Part shown: positions 1 to 14,800 of the stretch, in pieces
Layout: each line of letters begins with the position of its first letter
How positions within the stretch are numbered: the stretch's first letter is position 1
Source: Strix aluco
Taxonomy: Eukaryota > Chordata > Aves > Strigiformes > Strigidae
Assembly: GCF_031877795.1 (NCBI RefSeq)
Contig: NC_133971.1
Span: 50,087,642 to 50,151,641, forward strand
Reading direction: 5' to 3'
DNA length: 64,000 bases
Program-made: the position numbers and the translations under genes
Notes under the pieces: generated by a model
Databases searched by the model: none
What the model saw: the letters and a program-made list of their open reading frames with translations, nothing else
What the model was told of the DNA's origin: nothing

Positions 1-3000
1 ATAGCAGCTTTTAAAGTTTGCTAAATGTTCATACAAATCCAAGTGGCACAAATTTAGATGCCACACAGTTCCAGATACCAGACTTCTGTCATTTGTAAAC
101 AACAGAAAACGAGTGAAAATTGCCCCCCTTGCCTATAATTGAGGTGATGACCTACCCTCTTCCACCTGAAGCATGACTGGAAAGGGCGTCACAACATTGT
201 TACAGACACCTGTTCAATATCAAATGCACAGCATTGATACCATTTGATAGCATGTACTATATATTTATTGCCTCAAGCAGGACAGATGTTAGCAACACAG
301 GAGATGCTCACTTTGTACTCCTTCAAGAATATACATACTCCTTCAGGAAGCCAGGTTTGGCAATTTCATTAGTTGCACATTAACAAAAAAATTAGCAAAA
401 GTAACAGGAAAGTAAGCCCAGCGATTCTGCAAAGCAGACAGAAAATACGGAACAATCCAATTGCTTTTAAATTCAAAACATGCTATTAACCCACAAAGCA
501 GCTTGGTTGGAAACTCATAATCACTGAGAGGATTACTTTTCCTTGACAGTACCATTTTGTACTGAAACTCAAGAAACAATGCACTTTAAGAACTGACAAA
601 AGAAAAGCAGAGCACAAAGGAGAATCACAAGGATGGTGAACACAAATCTAAACTGAATGCAAACGAAGAAGTACAAGCTCCTTCTGTACTACTCTGAGCA
701 GACCTGGTGAGATACTTGTCACATAAAATACCTAATCAGTTTGCAATAGTAATACAGAGCCACTGGCAAGGTATTAACCAACAAGGTAAGTGGATATGGT
801 TCTCCTCACCATCATATTTTCTAAAGGTACATGAGACAAAAGCAAGGCACAACTTGCAGGGTATGTGAATTCATCTGGCAGCTGCTCCTTGCCACCCTTT
901 CACCCCCAAACAATACCTTCGGATTTAAGACCTGACATGGTTAGGAAGAAAAGGTAAACACATGTGTCATTAAACAAGATGCATGACAGGTTGTGTATAG
1001 AGACAAGGAAGAGAGGGGGAAATGTGATGGGGTGCAGGATGCACAGCCCCGAAGTGGTCCCATAGTAAGCTGTGGGACCTGACCCTGGCAAGATGCAAAT
1101 GCTCTGACACAGATCACCTTCTCTCCTTTGAGCTGCACAGTAAAAATACTGTAATGGAATTTGCAATTTCCTAACCCAAATTAACTGTTTCACACATGAT
1201 GTCCTCACTTTTTAGTATTATAAAAGAGACACCATGTTCAAATTCTTCGAACAGCTCACTTTTGGTTTCTGTGGCTAGCCCTACTCTTGAAAAGATTACA
1301 GAGAAAGTCTGAAAGGAAAATACTGCCAGACACTCATATTTCAAAGCACATCATCACAATTGTTCAATTTCATATGGACAAGAGTACTCATGGCACCTGT
1401 AAATTTACTAAAACCATACCTCCGCCCTTAGACACTCAGCAGTGCTTCTTCTGGAAGAAAGGTAAACAGCCCCACTGTATAAATTTAAGGGATAGTCTCC
1501 CAAGTCCTGTGCAGATACTTTGACTGGAAATCTCTACCCTCAATCAACCAATATCTCTCCCTCTTCCAGTGTGGAAGATGGAGTTATGACTACTGTGGTC
1601 AAAGGAAAGCAGGCAGCTGTTCCCAGAGCAGCTCCCTGTTTCGTTCCTCCCAGGACCAGGACCTTGCTATTATCTCTCTAATACATGCTGCAGCAGCAGG
1701 AGACGGCTCACCCGAAGCTCCCCGCTCCAGCAGCATGCTGCTGACTCTCAAGCTGATGCTGACTTTCCTCCATGCAAACATACTAGCTATTCAAATGCAG
1801 TTCTGCATGTCTGTTCCAGAGTACATCCTCCGGTAAGGGAGCTGAAAAGTTTGTTGGAGAGGACAAAACTAATTAGAAATGAATTTTTTTAAAAATCCAA
1901 GATCTGACATGTGAGAAAATTAAGGAACAATGAAAGATAAGTTTGCTAAATAGTTCCAGATTTTAGGAGTTATTTAAATATTCTGAATTATCTATGACAT
2001 TTTTAATGCATTTGGCCCAACTTCCTTTTTGCACTTCAGAAAATTAAAAAGGCAAAAATCACACTTCTTAAATGTCATTTATTTTCAGCTCTTCTGTCTA
2101 TTAAGGCAGACATCTTCCAGCATCTAAGCATGGTCAAACAGAGTTTAAAAGCATGTAATTATACTCAGGCTTGCAATGAAATGCTTACAAAATATGCAAC
2201 GGAGTTCTATAAAGCAGATACTATAAGCAACTTTAGCGTCAGGATTGCCTTAAAAATGTCCATGTCTTAACTGGATTTGATGTTGAAGCTGGCCTTATTT
2301 TGTCAGGACACACAGCATAACTATGTTTTCAAGGAAAAACCATTACTATTCAGCCTAAATAGGCAAAAGAAAAAAACTTTACAAATAGAACTGGAATAAC
2401 AGGGTCTACTGCAACTGAAGTTCAAGCAAGTGATTTGATACTGTAGGGAGGAAAAACAAAACTAGAGACTCATTAAAATGACCCGTCTGATGTGCAAAAA
2501 GATGTAACACAGCAAAAGTTATTTAGCCAACATGACACTCAGCAAGAAAACAAACACCCCAAATACTATGGTACTTTAAAAAAGTGTTCATGTATATAAA
2601 GTTCTTATCCAATTTGCCTATAAAAATCTGTCCTACAGCAATAATTAAGCAAAATGGATTGAAAATACTACATTTTACAAGTCAGAAATTAGCTACAGTA
2701 GACTTCTAGTCTATGGGATTTTTTAATGATTATAACAAAGACTTACCACAGGAGAAGAGCGAGATCAGTGTCTGATTTGGGTTAAAAATATGGCAGCTTG
2801 CAGCTAGGCCTTTCAGAAGCTGCACAGAGATCAACATAAATAAGACACTCACAGGCTGAGTGACTACTCCATGCCTATGATACCTTCCTGTTCATCTCCC
2901 TTCCTCTTAAAATATCTTTCATATAATTTAAACAGCAACATAATATCACCGTTTCCAAGATAATCCATCCACTTAACTTTCAAAGGTGAAAAATGTACAA

Positions 3001-5636
3001 CTCAGGACAAAATAATCAAGTACGTCTTACAAAAGAAGTTTAAAAAGTTTGTGGAGGTATGCTTTTTGTGCACTAATAAAAGGCAGATGAAAAATTGGAG
3101 AAAACAAGGAAATAAAAACTCCTGCCAGTGTTCCTCAGCAGCTCAAGTTCAACAAAGTCAGTATCATTATTTACGAAGAAAATGGAACAAAAAGTTACAC
3201 AAATTACTAAAGAACTCCTTAGGGTGGACAATAAGAACCCATTTTATTGGCATTTGTATTAGATTATTTTTCTGTTTCTTCTGCTTACAACAAAAGAGTT
3301 CTATTTCTATCCATGCCTATCGCAGAGCCTGCTGAGCGGTGTTTCAGTAAACAGCACTGTTTAACACAGGAATGGAAGGCAGAAATTTTCCTCTATTTTC
3401 TGCCCATCCTCCCACAGCTGCAGAAGTAAAATGCAGTGGTGACAAGAGAAATATTAAACAACTACAGTAAGCCTGAAAAAAAACAGGAAATTGCATTGAG
3501 AAAAGGTGGAACCTTGCAGTCAGTCTAGGAAGGTGTGGACATCATACTGTCTTATACAAGCCTGTTATTTAATCACCTTTTCTGGTTTTTTACAAACAGG
3601 CTGTGTAACACTTAAAGCTTTCTTTGAAAACTCCAAACTGTTCTTTCTGGATACCCCTGAGTGTCTGCAAAAAATGCATTTCTGTGGTGCAGCTACAAAA
3701 GTTAAAGGCTTTTATAGGTAAATTCACAACTTCATTTATACATTCCATATATATTTAGATCTCACTCCTTTTTGGTATTTTGCTTCTCTCTGACTAAAGA
3801 TGTCCTCATATTCAGAGAGTGCCTCTAACACAGTACACATTACAAGAAGACATTAAGAAGAGTATCTCTTCTATTCCCACCCAAGAAGTGAACAGCAAAG
3901 CACAGACTGCTCCCAAGCTACCACTACAGTAATGAGGAGCAAGGCAACTGTTTTTGAAGTGTCAGTATAAATTGAAAACAGGCAATAATCATGACTGTAG
4001 AAGACAATCCTACCTCTTCCAATAAGCTTTGAAGGTATTCCTTACATGGGAACCAGCCACGGGAAAAATAAAACACTGTTGGGTCTTAAAGATGTGTTAT
4101 TTTGAAGCATAGTCTACTGAGAAAAAACACATAGAAATTAATTTTTTAAAATTCCACGTCTCTCGTAACTTTTCTCATTTAGAATGCCTCAAAGGAAAAA
4201 TAAAGGATTAATAGGTAACAAAATTTTCCACAAGCAAGTCTCTCCAAGTTGCAACTGCTGAGCAGTAACAAGTTCACCATTTTACAGATGAAGAACTGAA
4301 AAGCTGAAGATGGAAAACTGAGAAGCATTTCCAGTGGTACTGAGAAAGCATACAGACACATGTTTATAGGTAGTTCTGCATAGCTTCCCTTACACCAAGG
4401 CTTTCATATATAAAACACTACTCTCCTACTTATTTATAAATAACATATTCCACCTCTTCTCTGCTTGCTACTAATTGCCAAATAATGCAAGAGACAACCA
4501 CTCCTACCTGATTTAAATGCCATAAAATGCTACTCACTTCATATACTCTATATCTAAAGGCCTTATAACCCTCTGAATTTTATTACTTTTAACATTCAGG
4601 AGAAATTTTTATTTTTATATAACATGTTTTAAACATTCGCTTCAAAAAGCTGCTGACTTGGAGATTATACATTGTCTTCCTCTCCCCTTGTCTCCAATTA
4701 TCAAAGGCAGGAGACAACTTCGTTGTAACAGAGGGCACATGCAGAAGAGCTATGCTGGTTAAGACTGAGCCTTGCTCTTAGAGGAAGTTCAACTTTTATC
4801 TTCACCTCTCCCCAATCTCACCCATGTCTTACACTACCTTATCTTTCTACTTTAGAGTCAGGAAGAAACAGACAGGAGAGGTGCCAAAGTTAACGCATTT
4901 GTGAAGGGACCACAGAGCTTATTGCCCAAGTAAAAGCAGGGGGATAGGTACTGCCAGGAAGTACTGTAAAGGTACTGAAGAAATAGGGTTATTTTCTATT
5001 GCTACATTCAAATGAAGACAACAGTTCATTTGCTAAAACACTGCATAGTTTCTGAGAATAGCAGGCAAGAAACTATACAGATGCCTGAGAATTTGCCATG
5101 AATCCCATGAATGTTTTTTCTTCATATGAAAAGACTGAAGGACCCAGCCTACAAAAACAGTTTGAGGCAAACAGGAAACAAATTTTGTAAGAAAATGTGG
5201 CATGCACAACTGCATTAAATGAGAGAAACTCACCAGATCTTTGTCTTTTTCAAATGCCCTCAAGGTCTTAAAAGTCATAACTCTGCCTGGCAATGAGATG
5301 GGTCCAAGTTTCAACTTAAGTATTTCAGCTACTTTTCTGCTGATTATTTGGACTGACAATGGTAAAGTTAACACGTTTACAGACAATTCAATTTACTCCT
5401 GTATAAACAAGAGTTTCAGTATTAACTATAGGCTGAGGTTGCCCAGGGCAGTAACACAGTCAACTGGGACCATTTTTTTCTTTAATTTCATGACACAAGG
5501 ACACATGGAGTCTTAGGAGTGCTTTAGTGGAAACAGAGCATGTGCATAAGTTGTAGCCAGTTACAGGGTTTGTAAATTCATGTGTTATAGACTGTATTCA
5601 TAAATAGTGCATACAGCCAGGTGAAACATAAGAATA

Positions 5637-5664
5637 CTGTAAAGAGATCCCTGTAAAGAGATCC
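5637..5664. repeat. 14-bp perfect tandem duplication
   Basis: The unit CTGTAAAGAGATCC occurs twice with no spacer and no mismatch. It looks like a recent slippage or short tandem duplication inside COMMD10 intron 5. Confidence 0.9.
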
Positions 5665-8600
5665 TTACTATAAGCTGCCTAATTACATCACATAAGATCA
5701 CAAATGGAGTCAGATAATTAACTACACCCTGCAGTACCATTGCCAGAGGTGTGTGCATACTCCTGGAGTCACACCACCTGGTAAATGGTTTCTAAGTAAA
5801 ATATCAAACTACACACGACTTACGGAATATGGGTTACTCTGTCATCCATTTCTATGCTGCTCAGAAAACAAAAGTCCTCTCAGCATCTTGAAAATTCTGG
5901 ACTGCAGCTTCATTTTTTCCTCTAATTAAATGGATTTAATCAGAGATAAAAGGTATGATAGATCAAAACCAATCTAATGGAAGAATTGCTGTGCATTGCA
6001 AGTCCGTAATTTCTGGCTCTCATGGCTGAGCAATGAAATTTCTGACAGTTTTCTGTGGCAATATGACAGCCTGGAAGCTAATTATAAATTTCAGGCTCAT
6101 TTTTCTGAGCTGTTCCACACACTCAAGATTATATAGTCATTCTTACTACAGCTTCTACAAATATGAGGACTTTTCTCAATATTCTGAAACCTTCTCTTAG
6201 AGGAGTTTCTGCTTTCTTATCAGCAGCAGCATTTATTAAATTTTGGTTCTCAGAAAAAAAATTGGTTTCATGATGTACCTTGCCAAAAGCAGCAACCTTC
6301 CTTGTATACATAAGTTCAGAAAGACCTTGAAACAGGACTGTGCTATCTAAGGCTATCCAGGCCTCTAATTACCTCCTCTAAATAGGAATGAAAAAACATT
6401 TTCTCTCAATCTCATCCTTAAACATTCTGCATTCATCCAAGGCCTGTCCTACTTACTTTTTGCAATTGCTAGAGACTTACAAATCTGCTTGATGAGAAGT
6501 CTAAACTCAGTTCAAGGGTGTACATGCAAGCTTGTTTGTGTTCTGAGAAGGAAAAGGGTGACATCTTCATCAGAACAGAAAGTGGTTGAGATATAGCTGA
6601 TGAATGTGAGAAGCAATTTACAACTGTTTAGTCTTTGCACCTCATCACAGTTCCTTCAGCATCATGTCTTTTAATTGCCCTCTTTTTTTCGAGGCCCTAC
6701 AAATACAAATTACTCCTCTACTTTGGGGAAAAAAAAAGGCACCTAAATGCGTCACCCCAAAAGCTGAGGGCTGAGAAGGCAAATTAAGGGGGTACATCAT
6801 GGTATAGATGCTCAACTCTGCCACCTCCTACCTCTCTGGAGTGGGAACATATCACTAGCATCCATCAACTCTCACTGTTATGCCACTCCATAAATAGAAT
6901 TTCTTTTCAGAGGGAAATAAAGGGCTAAACTGAGGGAGAAGGGGGAGCACCACCACATTTCCTTAAATGCCCAAGTGCAGGTCCTGTCTGCATGCCATAC
7001 TGGCTGCACAGAATCTACAGCCTGAACTGAGTGATCTAGCTCCACTAGAAGAGCTTTGTTTTGCATCTACTCTGTTTTGATGTTAAAGATAGGGAAAGTA
7101 TTCACAATGGCATACTTAGAAAGCATAATGGCATGCTTACTAAAGTAAACAGAACAAAATGTCTTAGGTCTAGATTTGTTCACAGTCCAGAAATGTATAA
7201 AAAGTCCATAAAAACTAGGTGGAAAAAAGAAGAAAACCATGACCTGTTATTTTACAAGTGAAAAATAATAATTTAATATTTCCAGACTTCTATTTATTCT
7301 GTAGAATGAATATGCATTACGATTTCAGTTTCAAATGCAGTCAGACCCCATTTTGATTTTGAACAAACAGTTGCAGAAAAAAAAAATAGTTTCAAATATT
7401 TCCATTGTTATATTCCCCTTTTAAAGCATCTAGAAGTTAGGGAAAATTAATTAAAAGGAAATAAATTAAATTAGTATAGTAACATTTTAATATGTCTTTT
7501 GTCAAAAGTATTACATTAGCAGGTTTAACAAACCACATTTATCAGTTATTTTTGACAAAATCCTGTAACAAAATTCTTAAAATACATGTATAAAGAAGGA
7601 ACAAAAAAACAAAGTATTGAATTCTCACAAGGGATCTATACATAACATTCACACAGAAAAAAAGAGCTCTTCGAAAAAGTTCTTAATGGTTAAGAATAAA
7701 ATCATAGATGGAATAAAGAGAAGGAAAATCAAGAAAAGAACAAAGCCTTCCATAGGACAAATTGTCATTAGATAACTGAATCAAATGAAATCTGTGGAAT
7801 GGATTTACAGAAAAAAATTCAATAACTATCAAGAGACAACACTGGGCAAGAATAGTTTATTTATCCTAACAATTTTCAAGCATAAATGTTAACTACATAT
7901 CATGTGCAAAAATACACAGTAATAAATATCTTACATAGAAATGCGCTTTACTGAATCTTCCTAGTGAAGAGGCATAGCAGAAACTCTTAGAATACACTCT
8001 TACTTCTCACATTCCTCTGCAGAGATATTTGAAACGAACCATGTGACAGTTCTGAAGCCCTCAGACCTTTCCTACATTTTTTTTTTTTATATGGCTCCTG
8101 TGGTTGTAGGAAATGATCATAGTTGTTTAGAAAGGTCTGGACTAGATAGTCACTGCTATTAACAGTGGGAAAGAATGTGAGAGTGTGTGCCTGTGAGGAT
8201 AATTATTAAATAATTTACAGAAAATTTATTTTATTAAATAAACACAACATTTTTTGGGATCAGTCTTTGTTTGCAAATCATACTTAGCAGCACAGATTAT
8301 CAAGATTGTTTATTTGTGCTCCCTCTACCGGTTAATTCACCCTATGGCCATAAAAATAGTAATAATCCCCAGATTCTTGTGCTGCAACTCAACAGCCAAA
8401 AAAATCTGAAACCAAATGATATCATTAAAGAATACCCTTACACATCAGTTCTAAATGTCGCCTTAGCTCATTAAAATGACAGAATGGAAGCAAAAGGATC
8501 TTGCAGTTCAAAAAGATGTTTCTTATCATACCAGCTTGTTTTGTGTGTCTAGTTCATAGAAATTCCATTTCCCTCAGATTTAGCAATGCAATTAAACATT

Positions 8601-8710
8601 TCAAATCGTGAATCATTGTAAGAAGCTGCTGTTAATTGGATTTTTATTGAAAGCTCCTTTTTTCTTCTCCTCATACAAAACACCATCAGCAACCGAGCTG
8701 CAAAGCAGCC

Positions 8711-8873
8711 TAGATCACAGGACAACTTGGGTTGGAAGAAAGGATTTGGCAGCCCACCTAATCCACACCTCTGCTCACAGGCGGGGCTAACTCCACACTT
8801 CCATCAGGATGCTCAGGGACTTGTCCCTTTGACTCCTGAGTATCAAGGCTGGCAACTCTGCAACCTGTCCAGG
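8711..8873 (-). mobile_element. CR1 LINE 3' fragment (diverged)
   Basis: The plus strand reads as the complement of a CR1 3' end: an ACAACTTGGGTTGGAAG start, then GGGCTAACTCC, TCAGGATGCTCAGGGACTTG and CTCTGCAACCTGTCCAGG blocks. The element is therefore in minus orientation. It is short, 5'-truncated and visibly older than the CR1 copy at 9.07 kb. Edges are approximate. Confidence 0.8.
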
Positions 8874-9070
8874 TAAGGTAGCCATACTTAATCACCCCCA
8901 TGGTGAAAAGCTTCATGGCATATGCAAAATATTTGTTAGATCCAAATCAAGCATAATTCAAAGTCTGAGACAAAGCAAAAGGCAAATTTGTAACAAAACC
9001 CAGGAAAACACAGTTTGACAAAAATCATGTGATCTGATCACAATTACTACTAGGCACAAGCAGCGTATAT

Positions 9071-9700
9071 CATAGAATGGTTTGGGCTGGAAGGGACCTT
9101 AAAGATCATCTAGTTCCAACCCCCTGCCATGGGCAGGGACCCTGTCCAGTAGCCCTGGTTGCTCAGAGCCCTGTCCAGCCTGGCCCTGAACCCTTCCAGG
9201 GAGGGGGCAGCCACAGCTTCTCAGGGCAACCAGTTCCTGTGCCTTACCACCCTCACAGCAAAGAATTTCTTCCTTATAGCTAATCTAAATGTACCCTCTT
9301 CCAGTTCAAAACCATTACCCCTCATCCTATCCCTACACCCCCTGATAAAGAGCCCCTCCCCATCTTTCCTGTAGCCCCCTTTAAGTACTGGAAGGCCACT
9401 ATAAGGTCTCCCTGGAGACTTCTCTTCTCCAGGCTGAACAACCCCAACACTCTCAGTCTGTCCTGATAAGGGAAGTGCTCCAGCCCCCTGATCATCTTTG
9501 TGGCCTCCTCTGTACCTGCTCCAACAGGTCCATGTCCTTCTTATGTTGGGGGCCCCAGAGCTGGACACAGCACTGCAGGTGGGGTCTCACGAGAGTGGAG
9601 CAGAGGGGGAGAATCACCTCCCTCGACCTACTGGTCATGCTTCTCTTGATGCAACCCAGGATGTGATTTCCTGGGCAATGCAAATGTCACTAGCAGATTG
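9071..9700 (-). mobile_element. CR1 LINE 3' fragment, 5'-truncated
   Basis: It begins on the plus strand with CATAGAATGGTTTGGGCTGG and AAGGGACCTTAAAGATCATC, the complement of the canonical CR1 3' end. It continues through the CR1 3' region (TCTCCAGGCTGAACAACCCC, CTGGACACAGCACTGCAGG) before degrading near 9700. The open frames across it (for example 9221-9568 minus) are remnants of the CR1 reverse-transcriptase protein tail and untranslated region, not host genes. Confidence 0.93.
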
Positions 9701-9887
9701 AATCCCTTCAAAGAACCAAAGACCACCTTACTTTTGAATTTTAATGGTATAATACCTGTGGGACTCTGCATTTCATCTGAAGCTGACAAAATATGCTCTA
9801 TAAATATTTATATAGCATATAGCAGATTCTCTGACTCTTTTTATTTTATGAAGCACAAATAACATTCATATATCCACAGGTTTTCTG

Positions 9888-9910
9888 ATTACCTCTCCTG
9901 GAGAGGTAAT
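9888..9910. repeat. 23-bp near-perfect palindrome
   Basis: ATTACCTCTCC and GGAGAGGTAAT are exact reverse complements separated by a single T. It lies in AT-rich intron sequence 190 bp beyond the CR1 fragment. I know of no named element with this sequence. Confidence 0.9.
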
Positions 9911-11740
9911 TTAAATAATTTTAAATGTCAGCTTCTGACAATTGTTTAAACGATCTTTAACTGGAGGGAGTGGTAGTAAAGATTAATGTATTAGTACAAT
10001 TACATTTAGTTAGCAAAAGTGGAAATAATGGCCAATTTAATTTACCTTGCTCAGTATGTTTTTTTATTAATAGGCTTTAGTTTTGTAGATGAGCAAGACA
10101 AACTTCTATTGTTACATACAGATTAGAAATGTAAACACTTAACACTTCCCACACCGACTGACTTCAGATCTCAAAAAAGCATTCAAAGGGCCAGTGTGAC
10201 AAAGAGCACTACTGCCCCCTAATGCACTAGTCCACAAAAACGCCTCTGTAACGACAATCACTAAATTCATGCCAAATTTCTGCGCAAAAGGTATGCACAT
10301 TAAGCTTGGGGAGAAAAAAAAAAAGTATCTGGTATCTAGGATTTTCAGATAACTTAGTACACAAAGAGATCATGAAGATGCAAAATACAGCACAAAAATT
10401 ATGTTCCAACACTTCTATCAGTATATAAGCAGATATTAGCAAATCTTAAACCTATTCCATACTAGAATGTAATCATTCAGCAAAAAAAACCTGTAGTTAT
10501 CTTCACACCAACACAGATTTTTAAGTTTTAGTGTCTGTAGTGTGAGAGCACCAATATGTTTTTCTTGTTGCACTGTTCTATCTAAATGCCAGTTACAAGT
10601 CTATTCTAGGCTTGTAATTATTGCAAAATAATTCTCATCGTGATATCTAATTATATGCACAAAACGAAATAGAGAGAAAAATCAAAAAAATCCACTTGCT
10701 GAATTCTGTTTTTGTAAAGGAAACAGATGAACTTTCTGTATCACGTGAAAGTGATATTTTTTTCCTCATTATTTAAAAAATTGTTTTGCCCTAGAATTGA
10801 ATATGTATGCATTGCTGCCCAATGCAGCTTGGACATAAAATACTGTCTTGTTCCTGTATTTGCATTTCAAAAATACAGATTGCGGTGAACTGCTGAAAAA
10901 AAATACAACTGCTGCAAGTCCTGGTGAGAAGCGCAAACACAGGCTGTGTATTTTTTTTATTCTACCATAAATCAGAAATTCCACTCACGTTAGTAAAATT
11001 ACTGTGATTTAAACGCAATGCTAAAGCAGAACTGACTTCTGATTTTTCCCCCTCAAATCTTTTATACTGACTTTTTCATAGATAAACATTCTGACAGACA
11101 CCACAGAAGACTCCAATTTCCGTTAGCAAGATAAGGTTAAAAGCAATTTAGGTGTTTAATTTAAAACAAGCTAGCTATCAAAAGATACAGATTTTATGAA
11201 TAAAAAATTATGTTCATTACTGGGTTTTGGCACTAAAATCCTTGAAATTAAGACTTTACCTTAAAACCTCCAAATACTGGCTTTCTGGGACCTTGCATAC
11301 TATGTCATCATTCATATAAATACATCATTAGCACAGAAAGGTTGTAAGTGACGAGTAATATCTTACATAACTACACACATGGTAGAAGGCTGCAAGCTAC
11401 TAGGCATTAAAAGTATAAGAAGTACCAATCACATGCGATGTGATAAAAATAAATTATTTACAAAGATATTTTAGAGACCTAAAACAACCATATTCCATGA
11501 TATTTCTCTATTACGTTACAGTCCAAAGAGCTGATAACACTTCTCAGCTCTCAGTCTACCCAATATGTATGCTATTACATCAGTACTTCACAATTCCAAG
11601 TGCTTACTATAATTTTATGAGATAAATTAAAACACTGGCAAGACTAACAATGATCAAGAGTTCCAACTTATGCCTCAGACCTTTGAGCATAAGGCCATCA
11701 TCACAACTCATTGCAACTCTGCCAGGCATGTATTTCTTAC

Positions 11741-11851
11741 CTTTGAATCTTCATTGCTCACTCCCAGCTCTAGCACAGCTCGAGGAGACTTCAGCTTCGC
11801 TTGCATGGACTCTGCCATTTGAAGATTAAGCTGCCATCCAATTGTTTCAAG
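11741..11851 (-). CDS. COMMD10: COMMD10 coding exon 5 (start of the COMM domain)
   Basis: This 111-nt, phase 0-0 exon encodes residues 131-167, from [20 protein letters not shown] to [11 protein letters not shown]. The acceptor is TGTTATAG|CTT and the donor is TCAAAG|GTAAGA. The tryptophan-centred W-x-L motif marks the first beta strand of the COMM domain, the segment used for COMMD-COMMD dimerisation. The remaining COMM domain strands and final helix would be in exons beyond position 1. Confidence 0.96.
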
Positions 11852-14800
11852 CTATAACACACAAATTTAGATTACAATCAGGTGGTACAGAAGCACTCAG
11901 GTCACTTACAATATTGTGAATGATCTGTGTCAGTGAACATGATGTCAGGCTCTACAAATGCGTAACACTTTTATACAATGAACATTCTGCAAATTCTTCT
12001 GGACTCCAAGACAGATTTACTTCTCTCTCTTGCCAAATTTATCATTCAAACTGCCTGTGACCACCCAAAATAAAGCAACTTCATATGCCTCAGATCTGCT
12101 GGAGCCAATCCATAAAACACAACTAAGGATCCAAAATAAGGTAGCTTCCCCCTTCTTGTGGAAGTTTATCAGCAAAGTTGCAGATTCAAGTTTATTTTGT
12201 ATTTATTTTTCTTTTAGGAAAAAGAAAAAAAAAGTTACCAATAAAGTAAACCAGCTAAAGATGGTAATTTCTTAATCAACAGATCTACTCGTGTGTGTTC
12301 TACCATATACAGATGTTAATGACAAAAATAATTCTGTGCTGCTTTTTAAATTGTTACTACTGAAAAGCCAAAAACCAGTTAAGCATGTGAAAAACAGAAT
12401 TTTTAATAGAAAGCTACACAGACATGTTTTAAATTACTTTTTAATCATTAATCTAATATGATATTCGAACATTATCAAGCTACACCTCATACAGAAATGA
12501 AGTACACAAGAACAGAACTAGAGGTCTTTCATGAAATAAGCTACCTGGCCTTCTTGAATAACGAAAAGTAGAAATATAAAGTCTTAACATCTGGCAAATT
12601 AATTTGCATACAAGTTTCTTTCAATCTAGTGTCCCCTCTGCTAGTAAATATTGTGGCTGACTTGGTAAAAGTGAAAGTGTGCCACATCTCATTAATCTCC
12701 TACCAGTCCAATAACTCAGCGAAAATAATCAACAGCACAAAGCCATCCCAGAGACACTCTACTGTGAACAGCAGAGAAGCCAATAAATGCTCCGCCTCTT
12801 ACAGTGACAGTAATCTCTAGATGAAAGATAGGAGCGAAAGTGAGCAGCAGAAACATCTTCCATTAGCACAGCTCAAAGACAGAACTTCCAAAATTTATTG
12901 CAGCTATATCATTTACATTTGCATTTCTTTGTATACTGAATTGATATATACCGATTATGTAACAAACACTGAAAGCCATACAACTAAGCATAACAAAAGG
13001 AAAATTATGTATCGTGACCTATTAACCACCACTGCCAGTCCAAGATGGTTTGGGAGTTTAGCAAAGGCCAAACAAAGTTAACAGAAAGACACAGACAGTC
13101 TCAAACTGACTTTGTGTACAGCTATAGGAACAAGACACTAGGAAGAACTTCAGCATGTCAGCCTGCAGTCTGTAAGCTGCTCTGCAATAAATGACCCTAT
13201 TCAGTCTTCATTCTGTGGTAAAAATAAGGAAGTTTATGTATTAATCAAACCAATGAAAGCATGTATACAACAAAAATGGACACAGTTAAAATGCTGTAAA
13301 TCTGGTCTAGCTCATTTTGTGGTAGGCATAGCTTTAGTAACGGTATGCCCACAGCCTATGAACTAAAGATGCTTTAAAAGACAAGTTTTATAAATTCTAA
13401 AAGCAGATTAATTTTTAATCATAATTCTCTGGTTTGATTTCCTCTAACCGGATTACGTCTTGGTTGATGAAAATAATACGGCATTGCCCATCTCACACAA
13501 AAGTACAGCACAGTCCGAAGTGGATTCTGTTGATGTGCTCAAGTCAATCACACTAATGGACAAGTCTGGTAAGTCCCTGTGCTAGCCAGTATCTGGAATC
13601 TTCCAGCAAATTATACCAGAATGACACAGCTGAAAAACATTTTTCTCTCCACAGACATCAATAAAATTAAGTAAAGGAATTACCTCCAGTTCTCTCCAGA
13701 GCATAAACATCTTAGCATCTTGCCTTACTCTGAGTCTCAGATCAAGAAAGAAGTTCAGTTCAGTTAAAGAACCCCATCAAAATTGATAATGGTCAACAGA
13801 GAAGGACCCAAATGCTGACTTATGGGCTAGTGGTGGGAGCAGCCTAAAGCAGGCAACAGGAAACAGTACCACCTATTTTGATAAAACACCTAACCACTAA
13901 GGTCAAACACAGAGACAGTGAGCAAGCTCTGGAATGTGATGGCTCCTCATACTGCAGTCACTAAGGTTCAAGCCCCACACTCCTCAATTTAGAAAGGACT
14001 TTCTATCAGTTACTTAAACAGTTTATTATAGTAGTATGGAAATCAAGCCTTAGACAGGCTAGCAGCTCATCCAGGATTATAAAACAATGCCACTAGAGAC
14101 AAGAACAATATCTAGGAAGCCTGAATTTTAAGGCTTTTCTAAAGCTGTTAAACAGTGTACTGTATGTATCATGAAAAACACACCATCCAAAGTAAAGAAA
14201 TTCAAATTTATGTCTTCTATTTCACTTTTAATACACATGTATCCAGGAATATTGTAGAGGGCTCAGAACAAATACAATACATGTGGCAGCACAGTGGCCT
14301 GAGTTTATAGCTAAACAGCAGCCATAACTCTTTTTTTATATTGCTTTACCTTAAAATTACTTTGTTTTCCTGTACGATTCATGTGTCTTTTCTGTTTTAA
14401 ATATAGCTGTGCGACAACAAGTCTTGATTAACAAATAGCATGCTGCCTAAGGCTTCAAAATGGTCTGACTTTATTTTCTTGAAAGCAAAATACAACATGT
14501 ATTTGGCTATGGTCGTGTTTACTTAGAAGACACTCAACATCCTGAAATACCAATTAACCTTTTGAGAGTGGTGCCATGTTTCTGCATGGCATTTGTGTTA
14601 AGGCACAGTATTTGGTAGCCACAAAGTATGACGTATTTTAGGGCCAATTTTTTCAAAAATGAAAGGACTACAAAGTTATTTTCACTTTTGATATAAAACT
14701 TGTTATAGGAAACAAAGCGTTGGGAGAGACTATATGGGGCCAGAATCTGTGTTATATTACCTGAAAAGCACTTACGGGGGGGAAATATTTCTCCATAACT

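Larger units (their letters stand above)
1..11740 (-). other. COMMD10: COMMD10 intron 5 (partial)
   Basis: This AT-rich stretch starts at the donor of exon 5 and runs off the left edge. The only recognisable elements are two CR1 fragments (about 8711-8873 and 9071-9700), a 23-bp palindrome (9888-9910) and a perfect 14-bp tandem duplication (5637-5664). No exon of COMMD10 or of any other gene was found. The open frames here are short, lack splice context and resemble no protein I know. Confidence 0.8.

Noticed and set aside
1-11740. Possible terminal exon(s) of COMMD10
   Set aside because: I looked for codons of the expected tail (the HKELFDFYNKLE-like segment) on the minus strand and found none, so the gene end is placed outside the window.
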